Virus record (IMG/VR): IMGVR_UViG_3300043568_002015
Span: 1-62,080 of that record
From: a virus
Direction: 5' to 3' (one strand)
Length of the DNA stretch: 62,080 bases
The notes below the pieces were generated by a model. It was not told where the DNA came from and searched no databases. It saw only the letters and a program-made list of their open reading frames with translations. The position numbers and the translations under genes are program-made. Of the stretch, positions 27,601 through 36,382 are shown piece after piece; positions within the stretch are counted from its first letter, which is position 1; every line of letters begins with the position of its first letter.

Positions 27601-28002
27601 TCCATTGCTGTCAGTTACGCCCTCAGTGGTACTGACACTGTCGATTTTCAATACACCTGATGCTGGTACATTACGCTTGGCATTATAGCTGATCAGACGT
27701 GCCAGTTTGAGAATACTGTCGCGACGCTCGGCTGTGTCAAAGAAGAGTTCTCTGGCATTTAGGTCAGTACGGAAGGCTAAACTTTGGCCCAGAAAAGCAA
27801 TCAGATCAATCAGGGCAACATATTCTGAGCTTTCTGTAAAGTCGTTGAAATCTTCGGGGTAATATGTACGCAAGTAATCGATCATGCTCTTGCGTAGCGT
27901 TTCGAAGTCGTAACTCTGGAAGTCGGCTTCTTTGAAGCTCTGATAGACTGTTTTCCAGTCCTGGTTGACTAACAAGTTCGTCTGGCGGGTAGTAATAGCC
28001 AT
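24628..28002 (-). CDS. 6: Baseplate wedge protein gp6
   Basis: 1124 residues, longer than T4 gp6 (660). The N-terminus has the gp6 hallmark: DWKTVYQSFKEADFQSYDFE, then RTYYPEDFNDFTESSEYVAL and DLIAFLGQSLAFRTDLNARE. Gp6 dimers form the inner ring of the wedge and clamp gp25, gp53 and gp7 around the hub. The central part resembles baseplate J-type beta domains (FYVYDYYGAANPI, KILKINSQPDSTDP), and the C-terminal part with TFKIVKNPNVNVSDNDVKTS and SELSTYLHNALSPNIASIII matches the end of the family. It lies between gp25 and the giant protein in T4 order. A late-type octamer lies 32 bases upstream, within the loop of a 10-bp inverted repeat. Confidence 0.92.
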   Translation of the reverse strand: MAITTRQTNLLVNQDWKTVYQSFKEADFQSYDFETLRKSMIDYLRTYYPEDFNDFTESSEYVALIDLIAFLGQSLAFRTDLNARELFFDTAERRDSILKLARLISYNAKRNVPASGVLKIDSVSTTEGVTDSNGLNLSNLLINWNDTTNMDWREQFTAILNAAMVNNQVVGNPANSQVINGIQTDEYSINLISGVIPTYKFNAVVEGNTVEFEAVSATTMDENYIYEREPNASGKFNILYRSDNLGNASNNTGYFVYFKQGSLGFIDFNLTQSLPNRVVSTTVDNINNTDTWLYEVSPSGVATLWTQVPAVAGVNVIYNKSTDRNLYQVNTRTNDQIDLVFGDGSFSNKPQGSFRLYYRVSNGQRYKITPDEMQGVIIPLNYVSRNNRIETLTIRASLQYTVANADIREVSDDIRVKAPQQYYTQNRMITGEDYNLLPYTNFNSILKVKAVNRSSSGTSRYLDVLDSTGKYSSTNVFGADGWLYREQMNKSLNFTFNTLNDVYNVIYNVITPVLASTEIQHFYYANFRDTPLTVSNISWSPRVTATGTSTGYFVNVGNSVQDIGRLTANNLKYVVPGSLIKFSAGTGKYFNAQNIIKTGTVTYAGDREYIFATIVSAAAGNMVRLSHDLPLGAIISEIIPVFKNTLTDVVLKDTMVQLIQSYKNFGLRYDIVTQTWKIILPADLDATSDFSLDNQGNTASSNLDASWILSFVYNGASYNFSYRSLGYIFESLAETRFHFDPRTKVYDSRTGLTIRDQVKILKINSQPDSTDPLAQDQTWYINKAVIDQDGYENTTKVYVTFTDSDYDGIPDDPDLFATTVDPTTNPNKKYVFFNEVVDTNNFITYTPLENVSVVADYATEAAINANKTLYPDAQLFYATSENKFYVYDYYGAANPIIESTAYIARVGRSSLYFQYRHNAPNDRRIDPSPNNIMDLYILTKQYSADYLSWIRDSSNTVSEPSIPDGESLKLTYGSGSTSLENLKALSDTIVYNSGRYKPVFGDKAPLELQATFKIVKNPNVNVSDNDVKTSVVAAINTYFDTANWDFGEPFYFSELSTYLHNALSPNIASIIIVPASTNIAFGGLMQINANPDEIIISAATVDNVQIISAITASQLNQTLAGLNG

Positions 28003-28019
28003 AAAAGAAGTCCCTGATT

Positions 28020-28062
28020 ATATGCTTACCCAGTATTTATTACAGGATTTAAGTAAGCATAT
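28020..28062. repeat. 10-bp perfect inverted repeat around late promoter
   Basis: ATATGCTTAC at 28020-28029 and GTAAGCATAT at 28053-28062 are perfect complements with a 23-base loop that contains the late-type octamer of gp6. Readthrough RNA from gp25 could form a hairpin here; no U run follows, so it is not a normal terminator. Confidence 0.6.
28034..28041 (-). promoter_or_regulatory. Late-type promoter octamer AATAAATA for gp6
   Basis: Minus-strand AATAAATA, 32 bases before the gp6 start codon at 28002, in the 71-base gap between gp25 and gp6. Confidence 0.5.
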
Positions 28063-28073
28063 TATAGTGACTT

Positions 28074-28454
28074 CTAGACTTGAGAGATGGTCTGGCTGTT
28101 CTTATCAAATTGAACACTGAGGTTGCTGACTTGATTGGTCTGAAGATACACTAGATCTAGTTCAATTTGGATCCCATACTCGTATTCGGTCAGGTTAATA
28201 TTTCGTACACCAATTCTGGGATCGTAGTTGACTACATTTTTAACATCTTCAATAATTTGATTTCTCAACACATCAGTCATGGGCTCAAATATCAGACTCC
28301 AGATTATTGATCCAAAATTGGGCTGCATCAGCTTCTCGCCCTTTTTGATGTTGAAGTTGTTGATTAAGTCTTGTTTGACTAATTCAAAATCAACTGCCCG
28401 AAACTTCTTAGTTCGGTTGTAGGTGCTGAAACCTTTATATAATATATTTGCCAT
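28074..28454 (-). CDS. 25: Baseplate wedge protein gp25 (lysozyme-like fold)
   Basis: 126 residues, close to T4 gp25 (132). The family signature is clear: AVDFELVKQDLINNFNIKKG, then MQPNFGSIIWSLIFEPMTDV and NVVNYDPRIGVRNINLTEYE. Gp25 is the conserved core subunit of contractile-tail baseplates (related to TssE of type VI secretion); it sits at the sheath start and binds gp6 and gp53. It follows the spike gene and precedes gp6. The stop is UAG with UAA three sense codons later. A perfect TATAAATA lies 8 bases upstream but overlaps the stop codon of the spike gene. Confidence 0.94.
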   Translation of the reverse strand: MANILYKGFSTYNRTKKFRAVDFELVKQDLINNFNIKKGEKLMQPNFGSIIWSLIFEPMTDVLRNQIIEDVKNVVNYDPRIGVRNINLTEYEYGIQIELDLVYLQTNQVSNLSVQFDKNSQTISQV

Positions 28455-28461
28455 GGTCTAG

Positions 28462-28469
28462 TATTTATA
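28462..28469 (-). promoter_or_regulatory. Perfect TATAAATA overlapping the spike stop codon
   Basis: Minus-strand TATAAATA exactly matches the T4 late element. Its TAA serves as the stop codon of the spike gene, and transcription would start about two bases before the gp25 ATG, giving almost no leader. May be fortuitous or may give a leaderless gp25 message. Confidence 0.3.
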
Positions 28470-31400
28470 GCATACCTTTTATCTGTGCAGCCAGTGTTCC
28501 GTAGTTCGCTGGGTGTACGTTATCCCCACTGGCCGTAAAGCTCACAGTGGCATCACCGTTGCTGGCAGCAAATGCAGACACTACCTGACTGGCAATGCTG
28601 AAATTGGGTAATATCCAGATACACTTTTCAGCACCCAACGCCGATCGTATCTGATTTAATGTACTGGTCAATCTTGCCTGTGCTGCTGGAGTATGGCTAG
28701 TTGGGTAGCTGGCCACAATGTCGTTACTGCCAGCACTGACTACAGCAATTTTAGCCCCAGTCACAGCCGAAACATATGTGGATAATATAGTGGCTGAACT
28801 CGCCCCAACTAATCCACTGACTGTAATGGTGCTATCCAGTTGTTTAAGTGATGCACCTGTTCCCACAGCAATGCTGTCTCCAACTACAACAACACCACCT
28901 TTTCCGCTTGCAGCAGGGTTTGCTGGAGGAGTTGTGTTGGGTTTGGGGGCGTTCAATAACTGTATGTGTACTCGATCAGGGCTGGCCCAATCACCACCCC
29001 ATTTTAGGCCCAGTTCAGCAACTTTGGCTGCACCAACTGCACTGACCACAGTGGCCATCTGTCCGGAATCCATTGCTATGCCGTCACCATGTGTGCCTAC
29101 TTTGGGCACCGGGGTGGTAATGCCCTTGACAGTGGGATTATTGGGCCCACCACCACCAGCTATCCAGGTCTCATACAGCACTGTCTGCTCGTCTTGGGTT
29201 CTAACTGCACTACTGACTGCTATCTTGCTGCCAGTCTTGTCTTTGTATTCCTTACCCAGCAGACATACCTGTGTCTTAAATTCGCCGTTAAGGCTGTCAA
29301 ATCTGGCACGGGTGCCGGACCCCTGGGTAGTGAATATAAATACGTCATCAGGATTAACACCACTGGTGTTCTCTCCGCCCAATCCTGCTGGGCCACCTGC
29401 TGCTGCACCAGCACTGAGAATGTCAATGGCATAACGTCCATGGTTGAAGTAAACCTCTCCCGGCACTCCATTGACATCTTTGAGTTCGCCTTTATCACGC
29501 CATTCTTTGGCTTTGTCTGCACTACGCATCTGGTGTGCTACAAATAACATACCAGCAGCAGTACAGAGGTCATCGCTTTCCTTGATGCCACCATTGGCTT
29601 TCAATGCATCAAAATTTAAACCAAATTCCTTGAATTGTATGTCATCCTGTGTGCTTTTAAATTCTTTAAAGCTATTCTGACTGTTGATCTTGTCCTTGCC
29701 GGTCCAACTGGCATCGTTGGCCAATGTACCGGATTTGTATTGTTCCAACGCTTCTGATTTAATATAAGCACGTTTTTCATCAGCTAGGTAAGGAGCATCA
29801 ACTTGATATTTGCCCAGACGTGGACCAATGGCTTTTGCTTCAGAGGCGGTGGGGTCTTTGATCAGTGCGTAATCCCACTTGCTTTCCATATAGCCCAGTT
29901 CGGCATGCATGGCTTTAGCGTGATTTTGATTCAATGTGGGTTTGCCTGACCCTATACCACCAGGAGGATTAAACGCTGTGTCCTTGGTGAGAAATTCTTT
30001 GGGGCAAGTATCACCACTCACTGATTTGCCAGCAGCATTGGTTATTCCTATATCTTTTTTATCAGTGGCTGCTGCATTGGTAGTACCGCCCTCACCAGTC
30101 TTGACTGGATTTCCAGATCCGTCTTTGACTACTTCTCCAGATCCGCTGCCCAGTGTTCCTTGCGATGTCGTGACCGGGGCAGTATTGGCTGCGGTGGCTG
30201 GACTTGCATTGGCTGAACCGCCACCTGCTTTCTGATCTCGCAAATATTTCCATTGTGCTTTCAAGGACTCTATTGCTTGAGTTGCTGTGCTGTGTGCCTT
30301 GTTGCCACCAATACCACCATAGTATGACATTGATCCATCTGATGTGGCACCTTTGGCTGTTCTCATACCAGCTGGTACACCAATGGATGCCCAACATTGC
30401 GCTGTGGAAAATGCGGCTGCTTGTAATAAAGATGCATTATTTTGATCATTATTGTCAAAATATGCAGCAATGGGTGGTCTGGCAATACGGCATAGGAAAT
30501 TGTTGAATATATAATCTTGTGTTTTTTCGTCATACTTGGTGGCAGTATCTAACTTCAATGCAGATATAGCCGGAGCAAGAGTATTGGGAATAATCTGATA
30601 ACGTCCAGTGGCAAATAGTCGTTGTGCCGGGGTTGTAGATGCCATTTGTGTCTGTATCTCTGCTAATGACATACTTACCAGACTTAGTCTTTCACCACCA
30701 ATACTACCGCTGCCTCGCGGTGCAGTATTGCTGTCGCCACGGTTAAATGCGTTGTATTGTGCTGCCCCTGCTTCATTGTTGGCAATGAAATCACCAAACG
30801 GCCCTGCACCACCTGTATAGTTCATCCCAGACGAATTAGCACCAGGAGTACCGCTCATGGGAGGACAAATGCTGTTCTCCACCTGCTTCTCTGGTGCTGC
30901 GCCCAGTGTGCTGGCGCTACGTGCCCAGGGCTCATGTGCTGGCATTACTCCCACTATACTGCTGGCACCCTTGGCCACAGCGTTCCATAATCGGGATTTC
31001 TGATCATAGCTGGTGTCATCATGTGAATATGCCTGCAAAGTGGCAGGACCAATACTATTACCACCACCGCCGTTATTGAGATCGATGGTGCTGCCATTGA
31101 CTGCAATGGCCCCACTGGCTCCTACAGATATTTGACTGGCCCCCAACGTCATACTGCCACCTGATCCAATATTGACCTTTCCACCATATAGCAGCGCACC
31201 ATTAATACCAGTTAAACTCAATGAGCTTGCACTGACATTAAATCCATTGCCAGCAGCAATATTAAAGTCGCCTTCAGATTGCATCTTGATGGTCTTGGCG
31301 TGCATATTGAGCTCGCCCTCTGTACGTAAATTAAATCCGCCGGAAGTGTATATGTGCATGTGCCCAGACTCTGCCAGCTCAATCCACACCGATCCTTCAC

Positions 31401-32322
31401 TGTTGGCAATATACATGGTCTTCTTGCTGTCATGCATTAAAATCTGATGACCACCAGCACTTCTTAAACGTAGTAGTTGATCATTGCCTAATGTATCACC
31501 ATCATCCATGACAAATTGATGGCCACCTTTGCGACGTTTTACAGCGTAATCAGCCTGAGATAATGTTCCAGAGGCCAATTGATTTTGATAGTTGGGATTG
31601 TCAGCTGGGTCGTTACCATCTGGTCGCCCGGGTGTGCTGATACCAAATACATGACTGGGAGTCTCACGTTGACTACTGCTGCTGATTGCCCCACGAGTAC
31701 TATCTCTGTCCAATCCCTGTTTGAATAAAATATTGGCTTGGAATTCATGTATGGGCTTTTCATTTTCATAAAATCCACTGTTAATGGCATTTGGTTGATT
31801 TTCATTGAATTCAGCAACAGGTAGGCTTTGTGGTGGTTGGCTGTTCTTTACTATACTGGGGGCCATGGCTGGACTTGTATTAGCCAACTTATTACCGGCT
31901 GCAATTCCAGGTACCATATAATGACTCAGTGTGGGACTGATACAAGCGAACCAATATCCGCGATTAGGGTCACCATTGACAAATGTACACAAAACTTGGT
32001 TACCCACGTCTGGTGGAACCATCCACATACCGTATGTCTGATTGTTGGTTTCAAAATTATTGTTTGCTGATGCCTGTGGTTGTGTGCTACCAAAATACGG
32101 ACTGGCGTAATTGACCGTTCTCCAAAATACTGCATTATTTTCTGTTGTGTCGTTTTGGCTACCACCAAATTCTGGAATCCAGACTTGCAATCTACCACTA
32201 CGAATGGGATCAACATTGTTTTTAACAATACCAATATACGTGGCAGCATCTAGTCGTCGTCCATCTACTTTGTCTGGATTGGCCCAATTGGGGACTCTCT
32301 TGCCGTTAAATTTATCACTCAT
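28465..32322 (-). CDS. 5: gp5-type central spike with muramidase, M15 peptidase and SGNH hydrolase domains
   Basis: 1285 residues against 575 in T4 gp5. Residues 1-150 are the gp5/VgrG OB-fold (NNVDPIRSGRLQVWIPEFGG, WMVPPDVGNQVLCTFVNGDP). Residues about 270-430 are the needle beta-helix. Around 500-690 lies a muramidase-like domain (E in FIANNEAGAAQYNAFNRG; FATGRYQIIPNTL). About 795-960 a second lysozyme-like segment contains GYMESKWDYAL and RLGKYQVDAPYL. About 1020-1120 is a peptidase M15 (VanY-like) domain: SSAVRT, THGDGIAMD, DRVHIQL. The last 140 residues are an SGNH esterase: GDSIAVG, AGSNDI, DNVHP. The protein pierces the envelope and locally opens the wall; the esterase would remove acyl groups. 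Each enzyme call is by motif. Confidence 0.85.
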   Translation of the reverse strand: MSDKFNGKRVPNWANPDKVDGRRLDAATYIGIVKNNVDPIRSGRLQVWIPEFGGSQNDTTENNAVFWRTVNYASPYFGSTQPQASANNNFETNNQTYGMWMVPPDVGNQVLCTFVNGDPNRGYWFACISPTLSHYMVPGIAAGNKLANTSPAMAPSIVKNSQPPQSLPVAEFNENQPNAINSGFYENEKPIHEFQANILFKQGLDRDSTRGAISSSSQRETPSHVFGISTPGRPDGNDPADNPNYQNQLASGTLSQADYAVKRRKGGHQFVMDDGDTLGNDQLLRLRSAGGHQILMHDSKKTMYIANSEGSVWIELAESGHMHIYTSGGFNLRTEGELNMHAKTIKMQSEGDFNIAAGNGFNVSASSLSLTGINGALLYGGKVNIGSGGSMTLGASQISVGASGAIAVNGSTIDLNNGGGGNSIGPATLQAYSHDDTSYDQKSRLWNAVAKGASSIVGVMPAHEPWARSASTLGAAPEKQVENSICPPMSGTPGANSSGMNYTGGAGPFGDFIANNEAGAAQYNAFNRGDSNTAPRGSGSIGGERLSLVSMSLAEIQTQMASTTPAQRLFATGRYQIIPNTLAPAISALKLDTATKYDEKTQDYIFNNFLCRIARPPIAAYFDNNDQNNASLLQAAAFSTAQCWASIGVPAGMRTAKGATSDGSMSYYGGIGGNKAHSTATQAIESLKAQWKYLRDQKAGGGSANASPATAANTAPVTTSQGTLGSGSGEVVKDGSGNPVKTGEGGTTNAAATDKKDIGITNAAGKSVSGDTCPKEFLTKDTAFNPPGGIGSGKPTLNQNHAKAMHAELGYMESKWDYALIKDPTASEAKAIGPRLGKYQVDAPYLADEKRAYIKSEALEQYKSGTLANDASWTGKDKINSQNSFKEFKSTQDDIQFKEFGLNFDALKANGGIKESDDLCTAAGMLFVAHQMRSADKAKEWRDKGELKDVNGVPGEVYFNHGRYAIDILSAGAAAGGPAGLGGENTSGVNPDDVFIFTTQGSGTRARFDSLNGEFKTQVCLLGKEYKDKTGSKIAVSSAVRTQDEQTVLYETWIAGGGGPNNPTVKGITTPVPKVGTHGDGIAMDSGQMATVVSAVGAAKVAELGLKWGGDWASPDRVHIQLLNAPKPNTTPPANPAASGKGGVVVVGDSIAVGTGASLKQLDSTITVSGLVGASSATILSTYVSAVTGAKIAVVSAGSNDIVASYPTSHTPAAQARLTSTLNQIRSALGAEKCIWILPNFSIASQVVSAFAASNGDATVSFTASGDNVHPANYGTLAAQIKGML

Positions 32323-32335
32323 GAGTTATTGTCTT

Positions 32336-35300
32336 CTAAAATGTAGTTGTCGCTCTTTGTCGTGCATCCACTGCATCTAGTGCGGCGTTTAATTCAGCAT
32401 TTTCGTTGGTGGCGTTGGCCTTGATGGCTGCAATTTGTTTTCCGATATCTTCATTAGCACGGGACAATCTTACCAACTCGTTTCTTGTTGATGTCATAGC
32501 AGCTCTCTGCTCTGTCCGGGACGCAAAGAGTCTTGCCCTTTCGACTTCCAATTGTGCCAATTGGTCCGGATTATTTTCAGCCTGAGATTTTAATTTAAGT
32601 ATTTTATCATATTCTGCCGCCAAGGCTTGCAATTTAGCTAATTGGGGTTGATAATCCGCTTGCAGAGCAGCGTATTGCTTTACTAAATCTCCTGATTGTG
32701 CCACCAATGCATCGAGTTGTGCATTAGCCGCAGTACTCTGGCGCTGTACAGCAGTGGCTGGTGCCGATTGTGGTGCTGTTTGTACTGGCGGTGTCTGTGT
32801 GGCTGGAGCAGGCTGTTGAGTTGTTGCAGCTGGATCAGGCACTGGCTCATTGACCACTGGTGCTGGCTGCGGTGGGGCCGCTGCCTGTGTGGTGGCAGAT
32901 GGTGCCCCGACAATTGGTTCACCAGAGTCATCCGAGTTTTGTTCAATGGTGGCTGTTGGGCCATTTTGAGCCACGTTACGCAATAAGGCCTGATTTGGGT
33001 CAGCACTAGCTTCGTCAGGTAGTGGGAAATCAGGACCACTGGACATTCCGGCATTTTCATAATCATCCACTGTTGCAGCATTGTCACGAACTGCCTCTGT
33101 CAATGGATCTGGGCCTGGCCTGTCTGGTGCACCAGTGAGTTGTGTTCTAGTAAGGTTGCCAGTGGCATCTTTAAGTATTGCAGAATCACCGTTTACCACT
33201 AATTCGTTGCCATCGTCGTCAGTTATTGCAAAAGCCCCAGATGACACCCCATCGCTTGATCCTGCTCCAGCAGTGGCTCTAGGTATGGTTATATCAGTAC
33301 TGGTACTTTCTGGTGTGCCGCCAGATGTTGTTCTAACTGAACCTCCACCACCATTCAATGGACCATTATTCCCAGCAGCAGTTCCACTCACTGGATATGC
33401 CACTGCTACCTGTGCTTTGCTATCGCCTTCCTGCGGTGGTCTAATACATTCTAACATCTGTGTGAATTTTCCCTGACGGAATTCACTTTCCACCGTCAAT
33501 ATTTGATAAAATCCGCTGAAATATACATCTTTCCAGACGCTGTCTTTCCTCAGTAGTCCAGATGTTTCATCAATATCCACTGGAGTTTTAAAGTTGACCT
33601 TGCAATGTATTTCCCCAGTGTCCATGGATATACTACCCAGCTCTCCGCCAAGATATTTTGTACCGCCGGGTATTTTATCTGGGCTCCAGAGAATTTCGTC
33701 CTGTTTAATGAACTGTGGATCACCTAATATTTTTAATTTCAACTGACACATATCGCCCTGCGAACCCTGGTAGATATTCTGTGCGTAATTGGCTGCTCTC
33801 TGTTTTAATATGTCATCGTCAGAGCCGCCAGTAATGCTGGCCATGGTACTGGCCAAATATGTTAGCTGTTGTGGAGACATGGAATAACCTGGCAGATCTT
33901 CCCCTGTTCCACCACCACCAGTGGATGCCGCCGGGTTAGTAACTAATTGAGTTTGCTTGGTACCATCGCCGGTGACTAAACTGGCAAATAATGAATTAAA
34001 TTCTATACTGAAATCAATGACATCTTTATTAAGCCCAGTGTACATAAAATTGTAATCTTTAACTGATCCCTTGGGAGAACTCTTGGCAATACCAGGATAT
34101 CTGGCTTCATAATGTTTATATTTGTTTATATAGAAAGTAATTTTCTTACCGTATACACCCCTTCTTGCATCATACTCTTTTAAATCAATCTTGGTTTTAA
34201 TTTTAAACCAATTGATAGGACCGCCGGCCATTTTTGATGCTGCTGCTGCTGTTTCTGGCATTTTAGCATCCTTAGGCGCTGCTTTAAGTGCGGCACCCAA
34301 TTGTTTTTTTATAAAATCGCTGTTGGTCACCATATTATTAATAACAGTGACCACATTGGTGCCGGCATTGATATTAAAAAATCCCTTGGTGAAATCACCA
34401 CCGATTGGTTTGGGTTTATTGGCAGATCGTGCGTTTGCTGTCATTGCAGCACCAAGTTCGGCATCAGCTATATCTGCTGCTGAAATCGCAACTCTGGCTG
34501 GATTGACTTTAAGTGGTTCTGTTATGGCTGCTGCACTGATATCAGGATCTATCACAAATGCTATTTCATCAGCCACACGTTGAAATCCCAATTTTACATC
34601 GTATTCTTGCCACAGATTAAATGCATTGGTAAAACTACCAGCTTTGACTGTGGCCGGAGGGGCTGCTCCTGCTGGAGTGGCGCCAGTTGATCCAGGACTT
34701 GTTCTGGTTTTGTCGTTTTTGGCTGCCTGCTGTTTGCCTAAACTAAAATCTGTTATATTGTTAACTGTTGTTTGGTCTGCCGCAAATGTCTTACTGGCTG
34801 CTCCAGTAGCAAAATAATCACCCACTGTTCTGGAACTTATTTCAAAGTTTGCTTTGGTCGCGGTTAAACTTTCCAAATGCGCCATCTGACTATATGGCAC
34901 AGCGTCGATTGCGTACTCACTACCTTTGGTGCCAGCTTTGATTTTTATATTGATTATGCGTATGGGTATTAACTTGGTCTGTGCATCTAGTTTAGCATAC
35001 ATACCTTTATCGTCAGCACCAAAGAAATTAATTTCCAACAGATAAGGTATGTCAAGATAATTTGGTATTTTAGCACGAACACTGAGGTCTAGAAGTCTAT
35101 TCACAAATGTCATACCGTACGGTTCGATCAATGTAAAATTTATTTTTAGTGCATTAGTCCCACGCTGTGCAGCAGAAAGACCAATATTGGTGGTTACTTT
35201 GCAATTATCAAAATAAAAGTCGTCAGCAAATGCTTTATCTCTGGGCGGACTCGAGCTGTACCGATTTGCACTACTTATAAGTGTATTGTTAGGTTTGAAT

Positions 35301-36379
35301 TTGGTACCAGGAGACTCCAGTAATCTTTTATAATCTGCAGGAGTTAACATATGTAAACTTAATCCATACGTATAGGACGTATATGCATGTAATGGATTAT
35401 CGGTTGGTTTAAAGACAATTGCTGGAGACGCCGGACCTACTGTGGAAGTCGCATTAGATCTAGGCACAGTGCCTGGGTCTCGAGTTCCACTCATATTCAC
35501 TGCATAACTTGTGCCGTCGTTAGACCAACCTTCCTTGAGTTTAGGGGGATTGTCGGACTCCAAAACTGTACCTGTCCGATCATCTGCTGAATCAGCGTCC
35601 CGAGTTACTCGATCAGATTCAGCAGAAGACAGTGCGTCAGCCTCGATAAAATCACCAGTGCTGGTACCAGTATTTCTACCTGGCTCAACACTGGGTGTGG
35701 TTTCACCCAGGGACGGATTGGCTGCTATAATTCTTGCATATGATGCATTAAAATCAGGATCATCGATGCCCACTGGAGCAGCACCGCGTTCAGCTAGTAG
35801 TTCGTTCCAATTACGCAGCCCTTGTTCTTTTGGTGTTTCTGCAGGGACTACACTGCCCTCAGTGTTGGCCACTGAATCACCAGCTGTGTTGGCGCTGGCT
35901 GATTGTACAGTGGTAGTATTTTGTGCTGCTTGCTCTGCAGAAAAGCTGGCATTGACTGCCGACAATGCGGCAGGGTCGCTGGGTACCAGTGGCTCCAGAT
36001 CTTTATTGATTCTGTCCTCGTTGATCTGGTCCAGCCGATTACGTTGCTCTTGTGTTAGTGTGACTGCATCTGATGCCCGTACGGGTTCAGGATCAAAGAC
36101 CTGATCGGGATTATTTAATTCCAATTGCGCTGATGTCAGAGCTGTCTTGGCTTGATTTAGTTCGATCCCAGCTGCCCTTACTGCATTCTGCTCTCGTTGG
36201 ATCGCTGCTTGTGCATTTAATATTGCTCGTGCATCAGCAACTGGGCGACTTTGCAGATCTGCTAAAACAGCCTGCGACTGGGCCAGACTTGATTGTGCTT
36301 CATTCAGCGTCTGTGTCTTACCACGTACATTGATGCCAGCATTTGTAACTGCCAGTTGATATTCTCGACGGGTGGCCAT
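32336..36379 (-). CDS. Baseplate hub protein with coiled-coil ends
   Basis: 1347 residues. Its place between gp53 and the spike is that of a hub protein (gp27 role), and the core supports it: HAYTSYTYGLSLHMLTPADY near residue 330, YLLEINFFGADDKGMYAKLD, and a C-terminal CQLKLKILGDPQFIKQDEIL with YFSGFYQILTVESEFRQGKF, typical of tail hub/gpD-fold proteins. Residues about 10-100 (TLNEAQSSLAQSQAVLADLQ) and 1215-1340 (LDALVAQSGDLVKQYAALQA) are predicted coiled coils. Between about 1100 and 1215 lies a Pro/Ala/Thr/Gln-rich linker. T4 gp27 has only 391 residues, so this is an expanded form. The stop is UAG, with UGA six sense codons later. Homology to gp27 is inferred, not shown. Confidence 0.72.
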   Translation of the reverse strand: MATRREYQLAVTNAGINVRGKTQTLNEAQSSLAQSQAVLADLQSRPVADARAILNAQAAIQREQNAVRAAGIELNQAKTALTSAQLELNNPDQVFDPEPVRASDAVTLTQEQRNRLDQINEDRINKDLEPLVPSDPAALSAVNASFSAEQAAQNTTTVQSASANTAGDSVANTEGSVVPAETPKEQGLRNWNELLAERGAAPVGIDDPDFNASYARIIAANPSLGETTPSVEPGRNTGTSTGDFIEADALSSAESDRVTRDADSADDRTGTVLESDNPPKLKEGWSNDGTSYAVNMSGTRDPGTVPRSNATSTVGPASPAIVFKPTDNPLHAYTSYTYGLSLHMLTPADYKRLLESPGTKFKPNNTLISSANRYSSSPPRDKAFADDFYFDNCKVTTNIGLSAAQRGTNALKINFTLIEPYGMTFVNRLLDLSVRAKIPNYLDIPYLLEINFFGADDKGMYAKLDAQTKLIPIRIINIKIKAGTKGSEYAIDAVPYSQMAHLESLTATKANFEISSRTVGDYFATGAASKTFAADQTTVNNITDFSLGKQQAAKNDKTRTSPGSTGATPAGAAPPATVKAGSFTNAFNLWQEYDVKLGFQRVADEIAFVIDPDISAAAITEPLKVNPARVAISAADIADAELGAAMTANARSANKPKPIGGDFTKGFFNINAGTNVVTVINNMVTNSDFIKKQLGAALKAAPKDAKMPETAAAASKMAGGPINWFKIKTKIDLKEYDARRGVYGKKITFYINKYKHYEARYPGIAKSSPKGSVKDYNFMYTGLNKDVIDFSIEFNSLFASLVTGDGTKQTQLVTNPAASTGGGGTGEDLPGYSMSPQQLTYLASTMASITGGSDDDILKQRAANYAQNIYQGSQGDMCQLKLKILGDPQFIKQDEILWSPDKIPGGTKYLGGELGSISMDTGEIHCKVNFKTPVDIDETSGLLRKDSVWKDVYFSGFYQILTVESEFRQGKFTQMLECIRPPQEGDSKAQVAVAYPVSGTAAGNNGPLNGGGGSVRTTSGGTPESTSTDITIPRATAGAGSSDGVSSGAFAITDDDGNELVVNGDSAILKDATGNLTRTQLTGAPDRPGPDPLTEAVRDNAATVDDYENAGMSSGPDFPLPDEASADPNQALLRNVAQNGPTATIEQNSDDSGEPIVGAPSATTQAAAPPQPAPVVNEPVPDPAATTQQPAPATQTPPVQTAPQSAPATAVQRQSTAANAQLDALVAQSGDLVKQYAALQADYQPQLAKLQALAAEYDKILKLKSQAENNPDQLAQLEVERARLFASRTEQRAAMTSTRNELVRLSRANEDIGKQIAAIKANATNENAELNAALDAVDARQRATTTF

Positions 36380-36382
36380 GGA

